Assembly (NCBI RefSeq): GCF_900157385.1
Contig: NZ_LT717701.1
Location: 965,772-1,029,771, forward strand
DNA: 64,000 nt
Source: Mycobacterium terramassiliense
Lineage (GTDB): Bacteria > Actinomycetota > Actinomycetes > Mycobacteriales > Mycobacteriaceae
Direction of reading: 5' to 3'
Shown in pieces: positions 8,186-17,836 of the stretch (positions are counted from its first letter, which is position 1; each line of letters opens with the position of its first letter). A program made the position numbers and the translations under genes. The notes beneath the pieces were generated by a model that saw nothing but the letters and a program-made list of their open reading frames with translations, was not told the origin of the DNA and made no database searches.

Positions 8186-8794
8186 ATGACTCCACAGCGG
8201 CTAGAGCCGCAGCATCGACGCGAACAGCTGCTTGATGCCGGAGCTGCGCTGTTCGCGGAGAAGTCATATGAAGATGTGATGATGGAGGATGTCGCTCTCC
8301 ACGCAGGTGTGTCGAGGGGAACGCTGTATCGCTACTACCCGAACAAGCGCGACTTCTACATAGCGATATTCAAGCGAGCTGGTAACCGGTTGCTGACACG
8401 CGCCAGCCCTGATCCGCGGTTACCGCTCGCAGAACAGCTTGCTAACGGACTTGAGGCCTACATCCAATATTTTGTCGATCACCCCTTTGAAGCGATCGCG
8501 ATCAACCGCGGCGCATTGTCGGATGACCCGTCAATCCAGCCGATCGTCACCGAAGAGCTGAACGCGGTCGGCCAACGCCTGATCGACGAACTCGTCGCGG
8601 AGGGACGTCTGCGCGATGTCACCGAGGTCGCCGTAGAGGGTTGGTTGGCGTTCGTTCGTGCGGCCTGCGTGAAATGGGTTCAGTTACAGAAGATTTCGCG
8701 GGCAGACCTCACCGAGGTGTGCCTACGCGCGTTCGGCTGCGCTCTTGAGTTCTCTGAGAAGCCGCGTGCGCGGTCGGATGTATGCAATATGTGA
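8186..8794 (+). CDS. TetR-family regulator (paralogue of the mas-linked regulator)
   Basis: A 202-aa TetR/AcrR regulator. Residues about 10-60 form the DNA-binding domain (RREQLLDAGAALFAEKSYEDV, then VALHAGVSRGTLYRYYPNKRDFY). The ligand domain is closely similar to the regulator at 34232-34849: both share FVDxPFEA, INRG, SDDP, EELN.VGQRLID, LAFVRAACVKW and ISRADLTE. The two are roughly two-thirds identical, so one probably arose from the other. It is followed after 63 bp by another TetR-type gene. The upstream inverted repeat at 7890-7906 is a candidate operator. Confidence 0.9.
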   Translation: MTPQRLEPQHRREQLLDAGAALFAEKSYEDVMMEDVALHAGVSRGTLYRYYPNKRDFYIAIFKRAGNRLLTRASPDPRLPLAEQLANGLEAYIQYFVDHPFEAIAINRGALSDDPSIQPIVTEELNAVGQRLIDELVAEGRLRDVTEVAVEGWLAFVRAACVKWVQLQKISRADLTEVCLRAFGCALEFSEKPRARSDVCNM

Positions 8795-8857
8795 CCTCCG
8801 TTGGTTATTCCCCTTGACTTCTTCATCATCACGCGATCCCGAGGGAGAGAGGCACGT

Positions 8858-9604
8858 ATGGCCACACGCAGCACCCGCCGCGCCCGCATCGCAGAGGCCA
8901 CCCGACGCGACATCCTGGCAGCAGGACGCGAAATCTTTTCCCAGCAAGCCTATTCCGAGGCCACAATTACACAAATATGCTACGAAGCGAGCGTCACCCG
9001 TGGAGTCCTGCAACATCAGTTCGGTAGCAAGCTGGGTCTATTTGTTGCCGTATTCGAAAGCCTCCAACACGACGCGTCCGTCCAGATAAGCGAAGCCATC
9101 GACCAGCACCAAGACCCGCGGGAACAAGCACGCGCCGGCGTCGCTGCATTCTTAGACGCATGCACCCAACCCGCATACCAGACCGTTGTGCTCAAGGAAG
9201 GCCCCGCGGCTATGGGCTGGGAACGCTGGCGAGAACGCGTCGCGCATTGCTACGCCGACCTGGTACGAGCATTTGTCGACATGCTCGCACCCGCCGGACA
9301 GGATGAGTACGCGTCGGCCATCCTCACGGCAACTATGCGCGGCGTCTTGACTGAATTGTCCTTTCAAATCGCACAATCCAGCGATCAAGCCTTGGCCCGC
9401 GACCACGGACTGCTCATTGTGAGCTGCATTTTGAATTGCTTTCGCGCGACATCTCCCGACAGTGCTTCGCCTGAACCGATCCGTGTCGGTATCGGCCAAC
9501 TGCGCGCCGGTGCCAGCAGATATCTGGACCGCGTAGCGGCCGGCGAAACCATCGATGTGCTCCGTCGCGGCCGCGTCGTCGTAAGCCTGCAGTCCACGCG
9601 CTGA
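8858..9604 (+). CDS. TetR-family regulator with C-terminal Phd/YefM-like segment
   Basis: A 248-aa protein. Residues about 10-60 are a TetR helix-turn-helix domain (AEATRRDILAAGREIFSQQAYSEATI, then EASVTRGVLQHQFGSKLGLF), with a TetR-type effector domain to about 200. The last forty residues, IRVGIGQLRAGASRYLDRVA followed by GETIDVLRRGRVVV, match the N-terminal half of Phd/YefM/VapB antitoxins (vgirelRanasryLarVaaGetieVtrRGrpVa). Fusion of the two is unusual; no toxin gene is adjacent. GAGAGG just upstream favours ATG 8858 over an in-frame start at 8801. It precedes the ietAS-like pair by 176 bp on the same strand and could regulate it. Confidence 0.85.
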   Translation: MATRSTRRARIAEATRRDILAAGREIFSQQAYSEATITQICYEASVTRGVLQHQFGSKLGLFVAVFESLQHDASVQISEAIDQHQDPREQARAGVAAFLDACTQPAYQTVVLKEGPAAMGWERWRERVAHCYADLVRAFVDMLAPAGQDEYASAILTATMRGVLTELSFQIAQSSDQALARDHGLLIVSCILNCFRATSPDSASPEPIRVGIGQLRAGASRYLDRVAAGETIDVLRRGRVVVSLQSTR

Positions 9605-9780
9605 CCAACTCGACGCGGCGAGTGGCAACCGGCAACAGCGGAACCGCCAACGTTGGCGTTTCGTCCAAGGCAGTGCCGGGTTTACGCTGCGCAGGTCGGC
9701 GCGGCTTCGCCCTGCTTGGTGGGCGCTCGGTAGCATGTGTTGCACGGTTGAGTGCCTAGTGGGATGAGGGGAACGAGACC

Positions 9781-10764
9781 ATGGCCCGTGCGGATCTCCT
9801 CTTGGCGCTCGTTCAGTCCGGCGCTGGTGGTGACGACTTGGCTTTTCGTCGAGCCGCGGAGGCGTTGATCGCAGAAGAAGAGAATAAGAAGCATAACGTG
9901 CTGGCCTCGCAGCTCACCGTGGCGCTTCGCCGAAAAAGGTCCGTCAATGCGACCAGCGTGACGGCGTTGAGTCGCAACGAGGCCACCCGTGGGTTGTTCC
10001 ATGAGCAGGAGCCCGAGCGCCGTATAGCGGATTTGGTTTTGCCTGCGGAAGCGCGCCAGTCCGTGGCGCAACTTGTTGAAGAGCATTATCGACGCGATCT
10101 GTTGCGTAGCCATGGTGTCGAGCCGCGTCATCGCATCCTGCTCGTGGGTCCCCCCGGCGGGGGTAAAACATCGCTGGCGGAGGCGATCGCTACAGAGCTT
10201 GCGGTCTCGCTGCTCAGCGTTCGATACGAGGGTCTGATCGGAAGCTTTCTCGGCGAGACGGCGTCACGGATGGAGGCGCTGTTCGACGCGGTGCGCGTTC
10301 GGCCATGTGTTTTGTTTTTCGACGAGTTCGATGTGGTGGCCAAGGAACGCGGTGACACCCATGAGACGGGCGAGATCAAGCGGGTGGTCAGTTCGTTGCT
10401 GCTGCAAGTCGACCGTCTTCCGAGCCATGTTGTCGTGATCGCTGCGACCAACCATGCGGAGTTGCTTGACAGGGCCGTGTGGCGCCGGATGCAGCTGCGG
10501 CTGGAGCTTCCGCACCCCACCAGGGCTGGGAAAATCGAATGGCTGCAGGGCTGGTCGGCCAAGACCGGAATCGAGTTGGGACTAAGCCCGCGGACCGTCG
10601 CGGACCGGCTCGCTCGGGTCAGCTTCGCCGAACTCGAGGAATTCGCGCTCGACGTGCAGCGGCGTTCGATCCTGTGTGGGCCCGAGCCCGATGGCGCGGC
10701 TGTCACCCAGCAGGTGCTCAAGCAGTGGGCCGCCCGCGCTGGCGATGGCGATGACGCAGATTAA
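9781..10764 (+). CDS. ietA: AAA ATPase of an ietAS-type defence system
   Basis: A 327-aa AAA+ ATPase. A helical N-terminal region (1-90) precedes the ATPase core: Walker A GPPGGGKT (residues 123-130, Lys129), Walker B LFFDEFD (Asp181-Glu182), sensor-1 region VIAATNH and a DRAVWRRM arginine-finger-like stretch; residues 240-327 form the lid. The stop and the start of the subtilisin gene overlap as TAATG (10762-10766). AAA ATPase + S8 peptidase is the gene pair described as the ietAS (Gao_Iet) anti-phage system. In that system both genes are needed; here the partner is interrupted, so this gene is likely orphaned. Confidence 0.85.
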   Translation: MARADLLLALVQSGAGGDDLAFRRAAEALIAEEENKKHNVLASQLTVALRRKRSVNATSVTALSRNEATRGLFHEQEPERRIADLVLPAEARQSVAQLVEEHYRRDLLRSHGVEPRHRILLVGPPGGGKTSLAEAIATELAVSLLSVRYEGLIGSFLGETASRMEALFDAVRVRPCVLFFDEFDVVAKERGDTHETGEIKRVVSSLLLQVDRLPSHVVVIAATNHAELLDRAVWRRMQLRLELPHPTRAGKIEWLQGWSAKTGIELGLSPRTVADRLARVSFAELEEFALDVQRRSILCGPEPDGAAVTQQVLKQWAARAGDGDDAD

Positions 10765-12162
10765 TGCCGCCCGACGGTGAGGTCGGCGCGAACCGGCCGG
10801 TGATCTTGGGACGGATCGCTGCGCCTCGTCCGATCGCACCTCGACGTGGCGGAGGTGGCCGAATTCAGTTCACCGATACAGCCGCGCGGGCTCGTCGCAT
10901 CGATGCGCGGTTCGAGGAAGCGCTGGCCGCCATCGGTGATCAAATCCTTATCGCCGAATCGATCCAAGCCGCCGATCCACAGCTGGTCCTGGTGTTCGAG
11001 GCGCTTGATGAGCAGATCGACCTCAGCAACGTCGCGGAGAGATTGGGCATCGAGATCCTAATTGAAGTCGAGGATGCCGTTCTGCCATCCGACGGCGTTC
11101 GCCTCATGAGCGAGAAGCCCAGGAATGCCTTCGTTTCGTCGTGCCTGCACGCGCTGTGCGTGAATCAGGCAGCGCTGGACAATCTGCTGTCGCTGTGGCG
11201 CGCCTGGAAAGACACGCAGCAACTGCCGCGCGGCTATTCGCCGCTGCGCAACCTGTTCGCACACCTTCGGGATATTCGCCCCTGGGGACCGCAAGACCGG
11301 CTCCGCACGATAGATTGGGCCGACTATTTCGAGGGGCGAATCGACGATCGCCTGCACTCGATCGAAATTGAACTCTGGTATCGCCGAACCGCTTCGGTGC
11401 GCGACAAGAGCCAGCGCGAAGTCACTGCTCTGGTCGAACAAGCCGGAGGCCGCGTCACCACGGTGCGGATCATTGATCAGATCGGATATCACGGGCTCAA
11501 GTGCGAGGTACCGACCAAACTGCTTCGCTGGCTTGCGGCTGGCGATTTCGACGGTGTTCAGGTAGTCCGTTCCGCCAACGTGATGTACCTGCGGGTTACC
11601 GGGCAGTCGCTTCCGATCGCGGGCCCTCCGACAGAGATTCACGGCGACATCGAGGATCCGCTACCCGGTGGGGATCCAGTACTGTGCCTGTTTGATGGCG
11701 TGCCCATGGCGAACCATGTTCTACTGCGAGATCGCGTAATCGTTTCTGACCCTGACGATCTCGCTCGTTCGGCGACGGTTGACGAACGACGTCACGGGAC
11801 CTGGACGGCCTCGGTAGCTGTTTGGGGAGATCGTGGTTCGAACCAGCCACCAGCCGCGCGGCCGGTTTTGGTTCGTCCGGTATTGGTGCCCTCTGAGGAG
11901 ACGAGCGATCGGACCGAGGAGCTTCCCCCCAACGAATTGGCACCGGATCTGATGTGGCGCGTCTTCCGCGAACTATTCGAGGGCACACCAGACCAGGCGG
12001 CAGCGGGCCCGAGCGTCGCCATTGTCAACATCTCGGTGGGCGATCCTGCCTCACCATTCGACACCGTCGTGTCGTCCTGGGCGCGCATCATCGATTGGCT
12101 GAGTTATGAGTATGGCGTTCTCATCGTGATTTCGGCCGGAAACCATGGGACGCTGAGGTTGT
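10764..12162 (+). pseudogene. ietS: Subtilisin-like peptidase of ietAS system, 5' part (interrupted by IS)
   Basis: First 466 codons of an S8 (subtilisin) peptidase gene. A large N-terminal region (1-300) has no clear motif; then come catalytic Asp311 in LFDGVPMANHV, His344 in RRHGTWTASVAVWG and oxyanion Asn460 in VISAGNHG. At 12162 an IS21-family element interrupts codon 467; the open frame runs a further 68 nt into the IS before a stop at 12230. The remainder, with the catalytic Ser, is at 14796-15916. The product would lack the Ser and cannot be an active peptidase. It is coupled to the upstream AAA gene. Confidence 0.88.
12157..12162. repeat. Target site duplication GGTTGT (left copy)
   Basis: GGTTGT here directly abuts the left end of the IS21-family element and is repeated at 14796-14801 immediately after its right end. 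Deleting the element and one copy restores the peptidase reading frame exactly, confirming the duplication. Confidence 0.9.
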
Positions 12163-12267
12163 TGTCGCCTGCCAGGGTGATGGGACCTCTGGTTTGCCAT
12201 GAGCATGGGACCGGGTTGTTCCGGTTGTAGGCCGTGTGTTGATAGTGGCGGAAGGGGTGGTTGCCGG

Positions 12268-13080
12268 TCAATCCGACGCAGTCGGAGAGGCCGGCTTTCG
12301 GTTTCCTGGCTTCTGGCGTTGCCGGTAGGACTCGCCTTCGACGACGAGTTCGTAGGCCGCTGATTGCAGTCGGTCCATCGCGGATTGGGCCAGCAGCGGG
12401 TCGGCCATCATGGTCAGGATCTCGGGTGGTTCGCGGTTGCTGGTGATGACGGTCGATGCGGCGCGGTGGCGTTCGACGATGATCTCGTAGAAGTCGGTCG
12501 TCTCGGTGGCCTCCAGGCGGTGCAGCGCGAGGTCATCGATTATCAGCAGTTCGACGCGGTGCAGTTTGCGCATCTCGTCTTCGTAGCTGCCGTCCAGGCG
12601 TGCCCCGCGAAGGCGTTTGAACATTTTGTCGGCCCGTTCGGTGTGCACGCTGTGATGCCGGCGTACCGCGATGTGACCTAATGCGTTGGCCAAGAACGTC
12701 TTTCCCACTCCTACCGGTCCCATGACGAGCACGTTGTAGGCGTCGGCGAGGAACCGCAGTGAGGTCAGCTCGGCCCATAGTTGTTGATCGAAAGCCACGG
12801 CGGCGGAGTCATCCCAGGCCTGTAGCTGCATGGCCGGATCGAGATGGGCGGCCTTGGCGCGCCGGGTCGCGGATTCGCGGTCGCGGCGGGTGACCTCATC
12901 TGCGAACAACAGTTCCAGGAAGTCGTGGTGTGGTAGCCGGTTGGTACGGGCCAGCGCCAGCCGTTCGGGCAGCGTGTCGAGCAGCTGGCCGAGTTTGAGG
13001 CGGCGCATCAACGCTTTGAGCTCGCCGGACACCTCGATTGGCTTGACCGCCGGCGTGGCGTCGGGGCGCTGTGGGCTCAT
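12268..13080 (-). CDS. istB: IstB-like ATP-binding transposition helper
   Basis: A 270-aa DnaC-like AAA ATPase of IS21 elements. Walker A is GPVGVGKT in NVLVMGPVGVGKTFLANALG and Walker B is LLIIDDLAL; the tail carries VITSNREPPE sensor-like residues. IstB assembles on target DNA and delivers it to the IstA transposase. Its start overlaps the istA stop by ATGA (13077-13080). The length and motifs are complete, with no sign of decay. Confidence 0.93.
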   Translation of the reverse strand: MSPQRPDATPAVKPIEVSGELKALMRRLKLGQLLDTLPERLALARTNRLPHHDFLELLFADEVTRRDRESATRRAKAAHLDPAMQLQAWDDSAAVAFDQQLWAELTSLRFLADAYNVLVMGPVGVGKTFLANALGHIAVRRHHSVHTERADKMFKRLRGARLDGSYEDEMRKLHRVELLIIDDLALHRLEATETTDFYEIIVERHRAASTVITSNREPPEILTMMADPLLAQSAMDRLQSAAYELVVEGESYRQRQKPGNRKPASPTASD

Positions 13081-14630
13081 GAAGGCCTCCGCACCGCGAA
13101 ATCAGAGCTTTCTCGGACAAACCGCGACGCTGCCCCGGGCGGTTTCGGTAGCAGGGGCAGTTGTTCACCGCCGCCGCGGGTCAAGATCCGCTCGATCAGC
13201 CCGACGTCGATCACCTCGGCGTCCAGGGCACGCCGGCACGCGTCGTCGACCTCCTCGGCGCCGTGGCGGCGCACCAGCCCCAGCAGCCGGTAGACCTGAC
13301 GCATCTTGGTCCACGGCAGCGGATGCTCGAGCACCGCTGCCGCGTAGGTGCCGACATGGGTGCCGTGGGCGGCTGCCTTGCGCTGCAGGGCATTCAGATC
13401 ACGCATCGCATAGACCGACACCTCAGAGGGAAGATCGGCCGGATCAGTATGGCGGCGACCCGGGGCCACGACCGGATGCACCTTGATCAGCTCACCACGC
13501 CAATAGAGCTTGACCGAGTGTGCATCAGCACGGGCCTCGATGCGCTTGCCGACCAGCTCTCCGGGCACGCTGTAGAGGGCTTTGGCGACCTGGACGTGGC
13601 GGTCCGGGGCCACTTTCGGGCGCGTCCAGATCGGAACGTCGAAGGCGGTGTCGGATACGGGCCCTAGTGCGGGCAGCTCATCGCCGATGAACACCTCGGC
13701 CGGCCGCAGGCGGGTGGTGCCGTGAATGCGCATACCGGCGGTCTGAGCGCACCAATGTTCGGCGCGGCTGCGACAGTCATTGAGATCCCGGAAATCTTCT
13801 CCGGCAAAGAAATTCGATCGCACATACTGCACCATGCGTTCCACCCGTGGCTTATCTTTCGGGCTGCGCACCCGCGCCGGGTCGACCGCAAACCCACGAG
13901 CCTGCGCATACTCGCGGAACGCATCGTTGAGCCGAGGCTCGGTCGCATGCGCGGTGGTGACGATGGCTTTCATGTTGTCAGGGATCACCACCGCGAACAC
14001 CCCGCCGAAGAACGCCCACGCCGCATCGAACCCGGCGATCACATCGTTCAGGGTCTGGCGGTAGGTGGGCCAGACGAACATGTGCCGCGAATACACCGCG
14101 GTAAAGATCAACCCCTGCACGACTCGGCGCCGACCATCGCTGGCGTCGGTGAGCATCCCGAGGCGGCCGAAGTCGACCTGCACCTCCGCACCCGGTTCGC
14201 AGTCGGCCACCGGCACCGTGGCTTGACGGCGTCCGAAATCCAATTCGGTTGTGGCGTAACGATTCAGCGTCCGATAGGACACCACCACACCGCGGCGCCC
14301 AAGCAGCGTGTGGATCTTGGTCAGCGTCAATCCGTCTTTGAGCCAGGCCTTGATCTGCTCATGCTCTGCAGCGATCGTCTCCCACGCCAGGCTCTTGCCG
14401 CTGGGCCGGTGCGGACGCACTCCGGCAATCACCGCCGCGATCAACTCATCAGTGAGCTGACCGTCTCCACCATCGCGGTCCAGCCCACTAGCACGGGCTC
14501 GGTCGACGTAGCGTCGCACCGTTTTGCGGTCGGTGCCCGACAGCCGGGCCACCTCCCGCAACCCCAACCCCTGCAGCCACAGCCGCAGCATCTCCACGAT
14601 CTCGATCACCGACACCTCCCGGTAGCTCAT
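13077..14630 (-). CDS. istA: IS21-family transposase IstA
   Basis: A 517-aa DDE transposase when started at ATG 14630 (MSYREVSVIEIVEMLRLWLQG); a TTG at 14651 is also in frame. Residues about 10-45 hold a helix-turn-helix (LGLREVARLSGTDRKTVRRYV). The integrase core begins with EVQVDFGRLGML (first Asp), has VVIPDNMKAIV (second Asp) and ends in SPKDKPRVERMVQYVRSNFF (Glu). The C-terminal third is the usual beta-barrel region. It is translationally coupled to istB. Both genes run antisense to the peptidase gene they interrupt. Confidence 0.93.
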   Translation of the reverse strand: MSYREVSVIEIVEMLRLWLQGLGLREVARLSGTDRKTVRRYVDRARASGLDRDGGDGQLTDELIAAVIAGVRPHRPSGKSLAWETIAAEHEQIKAWLKDGLTLTKIHTLLGRRGVVVSYRTLNRYATTELDFGRRQATVPVADCEPGAEVQVDFGRLGMLTDASDGRRRVVQGLIFTAVYSRHMFVWPTYRQTLNDVIAGFDAAWAFFGGVFAVVIPDNMKAIVTTAHATEPRLNDAFREYAQARGFAVDPARVRSPKDKPRVERMVQYVRSNFFAGEDFRDLNDCRSRAEHWCAQTAGMRIHGTTRLRPAEVFIGDELPALGPVSDTAFDVPIWTRPKVAPDRHVQVAKALYSVPGELVGKRIEARADAHSVKLYWRGELIKVHPVVAPGRRHTDPADLPSEVSVYAMRDLNALQRKAAAHGTHVGTYAAAVLEHPLPWTKMRQVYRLLGLVRRHGAEEVDDACRRALDAEVIDVGLIERILTRGGGEQLPLLPKPPGAASRFVRESSDFAVRRPS

Positions 14631-14795
14631 CAGGCCAATACAGCGGCCCAACTACCGGAAGAACCCGACACCACGCCGGGTGGTCCCATAACTGGCAAAC
14701 CAGCCAGTCGAGTGGTCCCATCAATGGCAAACAGGTGGTCCCATGCTCATGGCAAAACCAGCTCTGAAGTGGTCCCATTCACCTGGCAGCCGACA

Positions 14796-15916
14796 GGTTG
14801 TTCCCGTCAACATCGGCCGAACTCGTAGGCGCAACGGGTGCAGAGCGACGCCAGGTTCTCCTGGATGCGATCGATCGACGACAAAACGAACGCAGAATCT
14901 TGGCGCCAGCGGAGTCTGTCAATGCAGTGACCGTCGGTGCTATCCACGACGATCGTTCTTCGGCGGTTGCCAAGGGCTATGTTGTCGATCCCACCGACGG
15001 GCATCCGAGTATCAGCCCCGTGACGCCGACGGGAAGCGGATACCGCCGTAGCATCAAGCCAGACCTGGTAGCGCCTGGTGGCCGAGCGTTCTACGGACAA
15101 GTCGCAACTCCGCAGGACGTCATAGCTTTTCGCGGTCAGACTGCCCTCGGGCCTGGTCTCAAGGTCGCCACACCGCCGCAAGCCAACGAAACACACGTGG
15201 CGGGGACCAGTTTCGCTGCCGGCCTCATCTCGCGGCAGGCCACGCGGCTTCACGATCTTGTCGATGAGATCGCCGCGGGCACTCCGATAACTCGCCGGCA
15301 GCGAGCCGCTGCGCTAAAGGCATTACTGGTTCACGGTACTGAATGGCCGAGCGACTTAGCCTACGCACCGCTGTCGCCTGAGGTCGCGGTCGGCAACGGT
15401 GTGGCCACAAGGGATTACGCGGATGGCTGCGCTCGCAACGAAGCCGTGGTTCTGTTCCTTGGATCGATTGGAGCGGCCGAAGAGCAGGAATTGTTGTTTC
15501 CGTTGCCGGACGGACTCAACGTCCGTGAGGCCAAACGTATCGAGGCGACCCTTGCCTGGCTTTCGCCGGTCAACTGGCGTTATCGCCAATATCGTTGCGC
15601 GGCGCTATCTTTTGTTTGCCCCGCTGGGGCGACTCCGAGACTTGGTGCTCCGTCTGGTCATCCAGCGGCAGTGACTACTCGCGGGGCTGCGACCGTACAG
15701 CATCAGCTCTGGGAGATGGAAAAGGCATTCGCCTCCGGGCAGGGATCGGATATGAGTGTCCGCGTGAAGTGTTACGAGCAGGCCGGTGGGTTGTCGGGGC
15801 GCAGGGTTGATTACGCGGTAGCTGTGTCGCTGTGGGTCGCCCCGGCTATCAATGTCGACGTCTACAGCCAAGTTCGAGAACAGATCAGGGAGCGCGTCGC
15901 GATCCGTCCCCAATAG
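14796..15916 (+). pseudogene. ietS: Subtilisin-like peptidase of ietAS system, 3' part
   Basis: Remaining 3' part of the split S8 peptidase gene. Starting with the second GGTTGT target copy, codon 467 is restored as TTC and the frame continues to a stop at 15914-15916, giving an 837-aa ancestral protein. The catalytic serine lies in HVAGTSFAAGLI (Ser603 of the joined protein), followed by RLHDLV and a C-terminal beta-rich domain of about 200 residues. An open frame from TTG 14798 could give a 372-aa fragment, but without Asp, His and oxyanion Asn it would be inactive. Confidence 0.88.
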
Positions 15917-16099
15917 CGCGAACGCGCGTTTGAATCGCGTTCGGCGGCTAGCAATCGTTGCGAAAGGAACCGCTTCGAAGGTCGTGCCCACACGACCCGA
16001 CTTGGCTGAAAGCAGTGCGCACGTCTCAGTGGGGATCTTGATGTTGTCGGGCGTGCTTTTCCAGGATCCGATAACAGCGGGTGGCGCACACGAAATGCT

Positions 16100-16737
16100 T
16101 TATGCCCCAACACTAGCCAACTTAATTGTTGGGTGGTGTTGGTGGCCGTCGCGTTCGAACCAGACTTCACAGGTGGCATCACAGCTCAGGTATTGGCGTT
16201 CGGCGTCGGTGAGCAGCGGACCCAGATGCAGCGCCGCCACGCGCTGGGCCACGTCGAGGTGCACCACCACCGTGGTGTGCTGCCCGTGCGGGCGCCGCGC
16301 CGCCCCGGCATCCCAGCCGGCCTCGACCAGGCGCAGAAACGCCTCAAGCGTGCCCGGGAGCTGCGGTGTGCTCTCGGAGGCGGCCGCACCCGTGCCGCGG
16401 TCGTGTTTCCACTCGGTGATCAGCGCGTCGCGATGCGAGGCCAGCGCCGCGTCGAATTTCGCCGCCTCGGGGTGCGGAAGCCTGATCCGCCAACACGTAC
16501 CCTGCTCATCGGAAGTCTTGGTGATCGACCGCTCCGGCTCAGGCCGAGGATCGGGTTTCGGGGCGCGGCTCCAACTTGACCGCGGTACGCAGCTGGTTAA
16601 CCGACGCGACCGCCGCCAGCTGCGCGGAATGCTCATCAGAGCCCTCACCGGCGCGCGCGGCGATGACCCCGACCTGATCCAGAGGTTCTTCCGGCGGATC
16701 GCCAAACTCTTCGGAGCCGACTAATTCCCATGGAAGC
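16100..16737 (-). pseudogene. DUF222 / 13E12-type protein remnant, frameshifted
   Basis: Two reading frames on the minus strand together give the middle of a DUF222 (13E12 repeat family) protein. The first frame (about 16737-16560) reads ...GDPPEEPLDQVGVIAARAGE and AVASVNQLRTAVKLEPRPE; after a frameshift near 16555-16565 the second frame reads SITKTSDEQGTCWRIRLPHP, then HTTVVVHLDVAQRVAALHLG and LSCDATCEVWFERDG. The N-terminus and the C-terminal HNH nuclease domain are missing and the frame runs into unrelated sequence at about 16140. Such genes are repeated in mycobacterial genomes and decay often. No functional product is expected. Confidence 0.75.
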
Positions 16738-16772
16738 GCGGGGACATCGCGAGATCGTCTTACTATCTCCTG

Positions 16773-17648
16773 GTGACGAGCGCACCCGAAACGTTTTCGA
16801 CCCGCGGGACCGGCGGTGTTCGCATCGTGGCCGACCGCCTGGGCGATCCCCGAGCTCGCGCCGTGGTGTTTCTGCACGGCGGCGGGCAGACCCGCCGCTC
16901 GTGGGCCAAGGCGGCGGCGGCCGTGGCCAAGCGCGGGTGGCAGGCCGTCACGATCGACTTGCGTGGCCACGGGGAATCCGACTGGTCGAGCGAGGGCGAC
17001 TATCGCGTGGTCAGCTTCGCCGCCGATGTCCAAGAGGTGCTGCGCACGTTGCCGCCGCAGCCGGTGTTGGTCGGGGCGTCCCTAGGTGGCTTCACCTCGA
17101 TGCTCCTGGAAGGCGAGCTCTCGCCGGGCACCGCCAGCGCTGTCGTCCTGGTCGACATCGTGCCCAACATGGAGCAGTCCGGGGCGACCCGCATCCATAA
17201 CTTCATGTCCGACCGGGTGGAGTCCGGGTTCGGCTCGCTGGAAGAGGTGGCGGACGCGATCGCCGAATACAACCCGCACCGTCCCCGCCCCACCGACCTC
17301 GACGGTCTGACCACCAACCTGCGCCGCCGCGGCGATCGCTGGTACTGGCACTGGGATCCGCAGTTCATCAGCGGCACGGCGCCACACCCCCCGTTCGAGG
17401 TCACCGACGCCGATCGCATGCACGCGGCCGTCGACGCGATACTGCGCAATGGCGTGCCGATGCTGCTGATTCGGGGCCAGGTGAGCGACCTGGTCAGCCA
17501 AGAGCGCGCCGACGAGTTCCTCGCGCGCTTCCCGCAGGTCGAGTTCACCGATGTGCGCGGCGCGGGGCACATGGTCGCCGGCGACCGCAACGACATCTTC
17601 GCCGAGGCCGTCCTAAGTTTCCTGGCCCCGCACGTCGACGCCGGCTGA
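16773..17648 (+). CDS. Alpha/beta-fold hydrolase
   Basis: A 291-aa alpha/beta hydrolase from GTG 16773. The oxyanion strand is VVFLHGGGQTRRSW, followed by DLRGHGESDWS, the nucleophile elbow GASLGGF (Ser), an acid in LLIRGQVSDLVS (Asp) and the His in GAGHMVAGDRND. A cap domain lies at about 130-215. The pattern is that of non-heme haloperoxidase/epoxide-hydrolase-like enzymes common in mycobacteria. It stands alone between the DUF222 remnant and the protease gene. The substrate is not predictable. Confidence 0.92.
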   Translation: MTSAPETFSTRGTGGVRIVADRLGDPRARAVVFLHGGGQTRRSWAKAAAAVAKRGWQAVTIDLRGHGESDWSSEGDYRVVSFAADVQEVLRTLPPQPVLVGASLGGFTSMLLEGELSPGTASAVVLVDIVPNMEQSGATRIHNFMSDRVESGFGSLEEVADAIAEYNPHRPRPTDLDGLTTNLRRRGDRWYWHWDPQFISGTAPHPPFEVTDADRMHAAVDAILRNGVPMLLIRGQVSDLVSQERADEFLARFPQVEFTDVRGAGHMVAGDRNDIFAEAVLSFLAPHVDAG

Positions 17649-17836
17649 CGCCCGTTTCGCATACTGCCCGAGCAGTTTTCGCTAATTAGCTTCGCGGTCC
17701 TCAGTGAGATACTCGCCGCCGATAGCAAACACGCAACCTCCGCTCCGAGCCGGGCGGGCGGGCGGCAGATGACTTCGACCTGACCAGAATTGGGTTGCGC
17801 TGTTACCATGCTGCCCTACGCGAGAAGAGAGGCTGC

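Larger units (their letters stand above)
12163..14795 (-). mobile_element. Complete IS21-family insertion sequence, 2,633 bp
   Basis: The element has 25-bp terminal inverted repeats (12163-12187 and 14771-14795; starts TGTCGCCTGCCAG and TGTCGGCTGCCAG when read inward, four mismatches), istA and istB with an ATGA overlap, and a 6-bp GGTTGT target duplication. Subterminal repeats with the core GTGGTCCCAT (or its complement) occur near the right end at about 14681, 14712, 14735 and 14769 and twice at the left end, as expected for the multiple transposase sites of IS21 elements. Both genes are intact, so it may be active. It sits inside the subtilisin gene. Confidence 0.93.

Noticed and set aside
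7638..8189. 183-codon open frame on the plus strand between LCP and TetR genes
   Set aside because: No family features, no convincing start signal, Arg/Pro/Ser-rich composition of a chance frame; it also spans the inverted-repeat motif.
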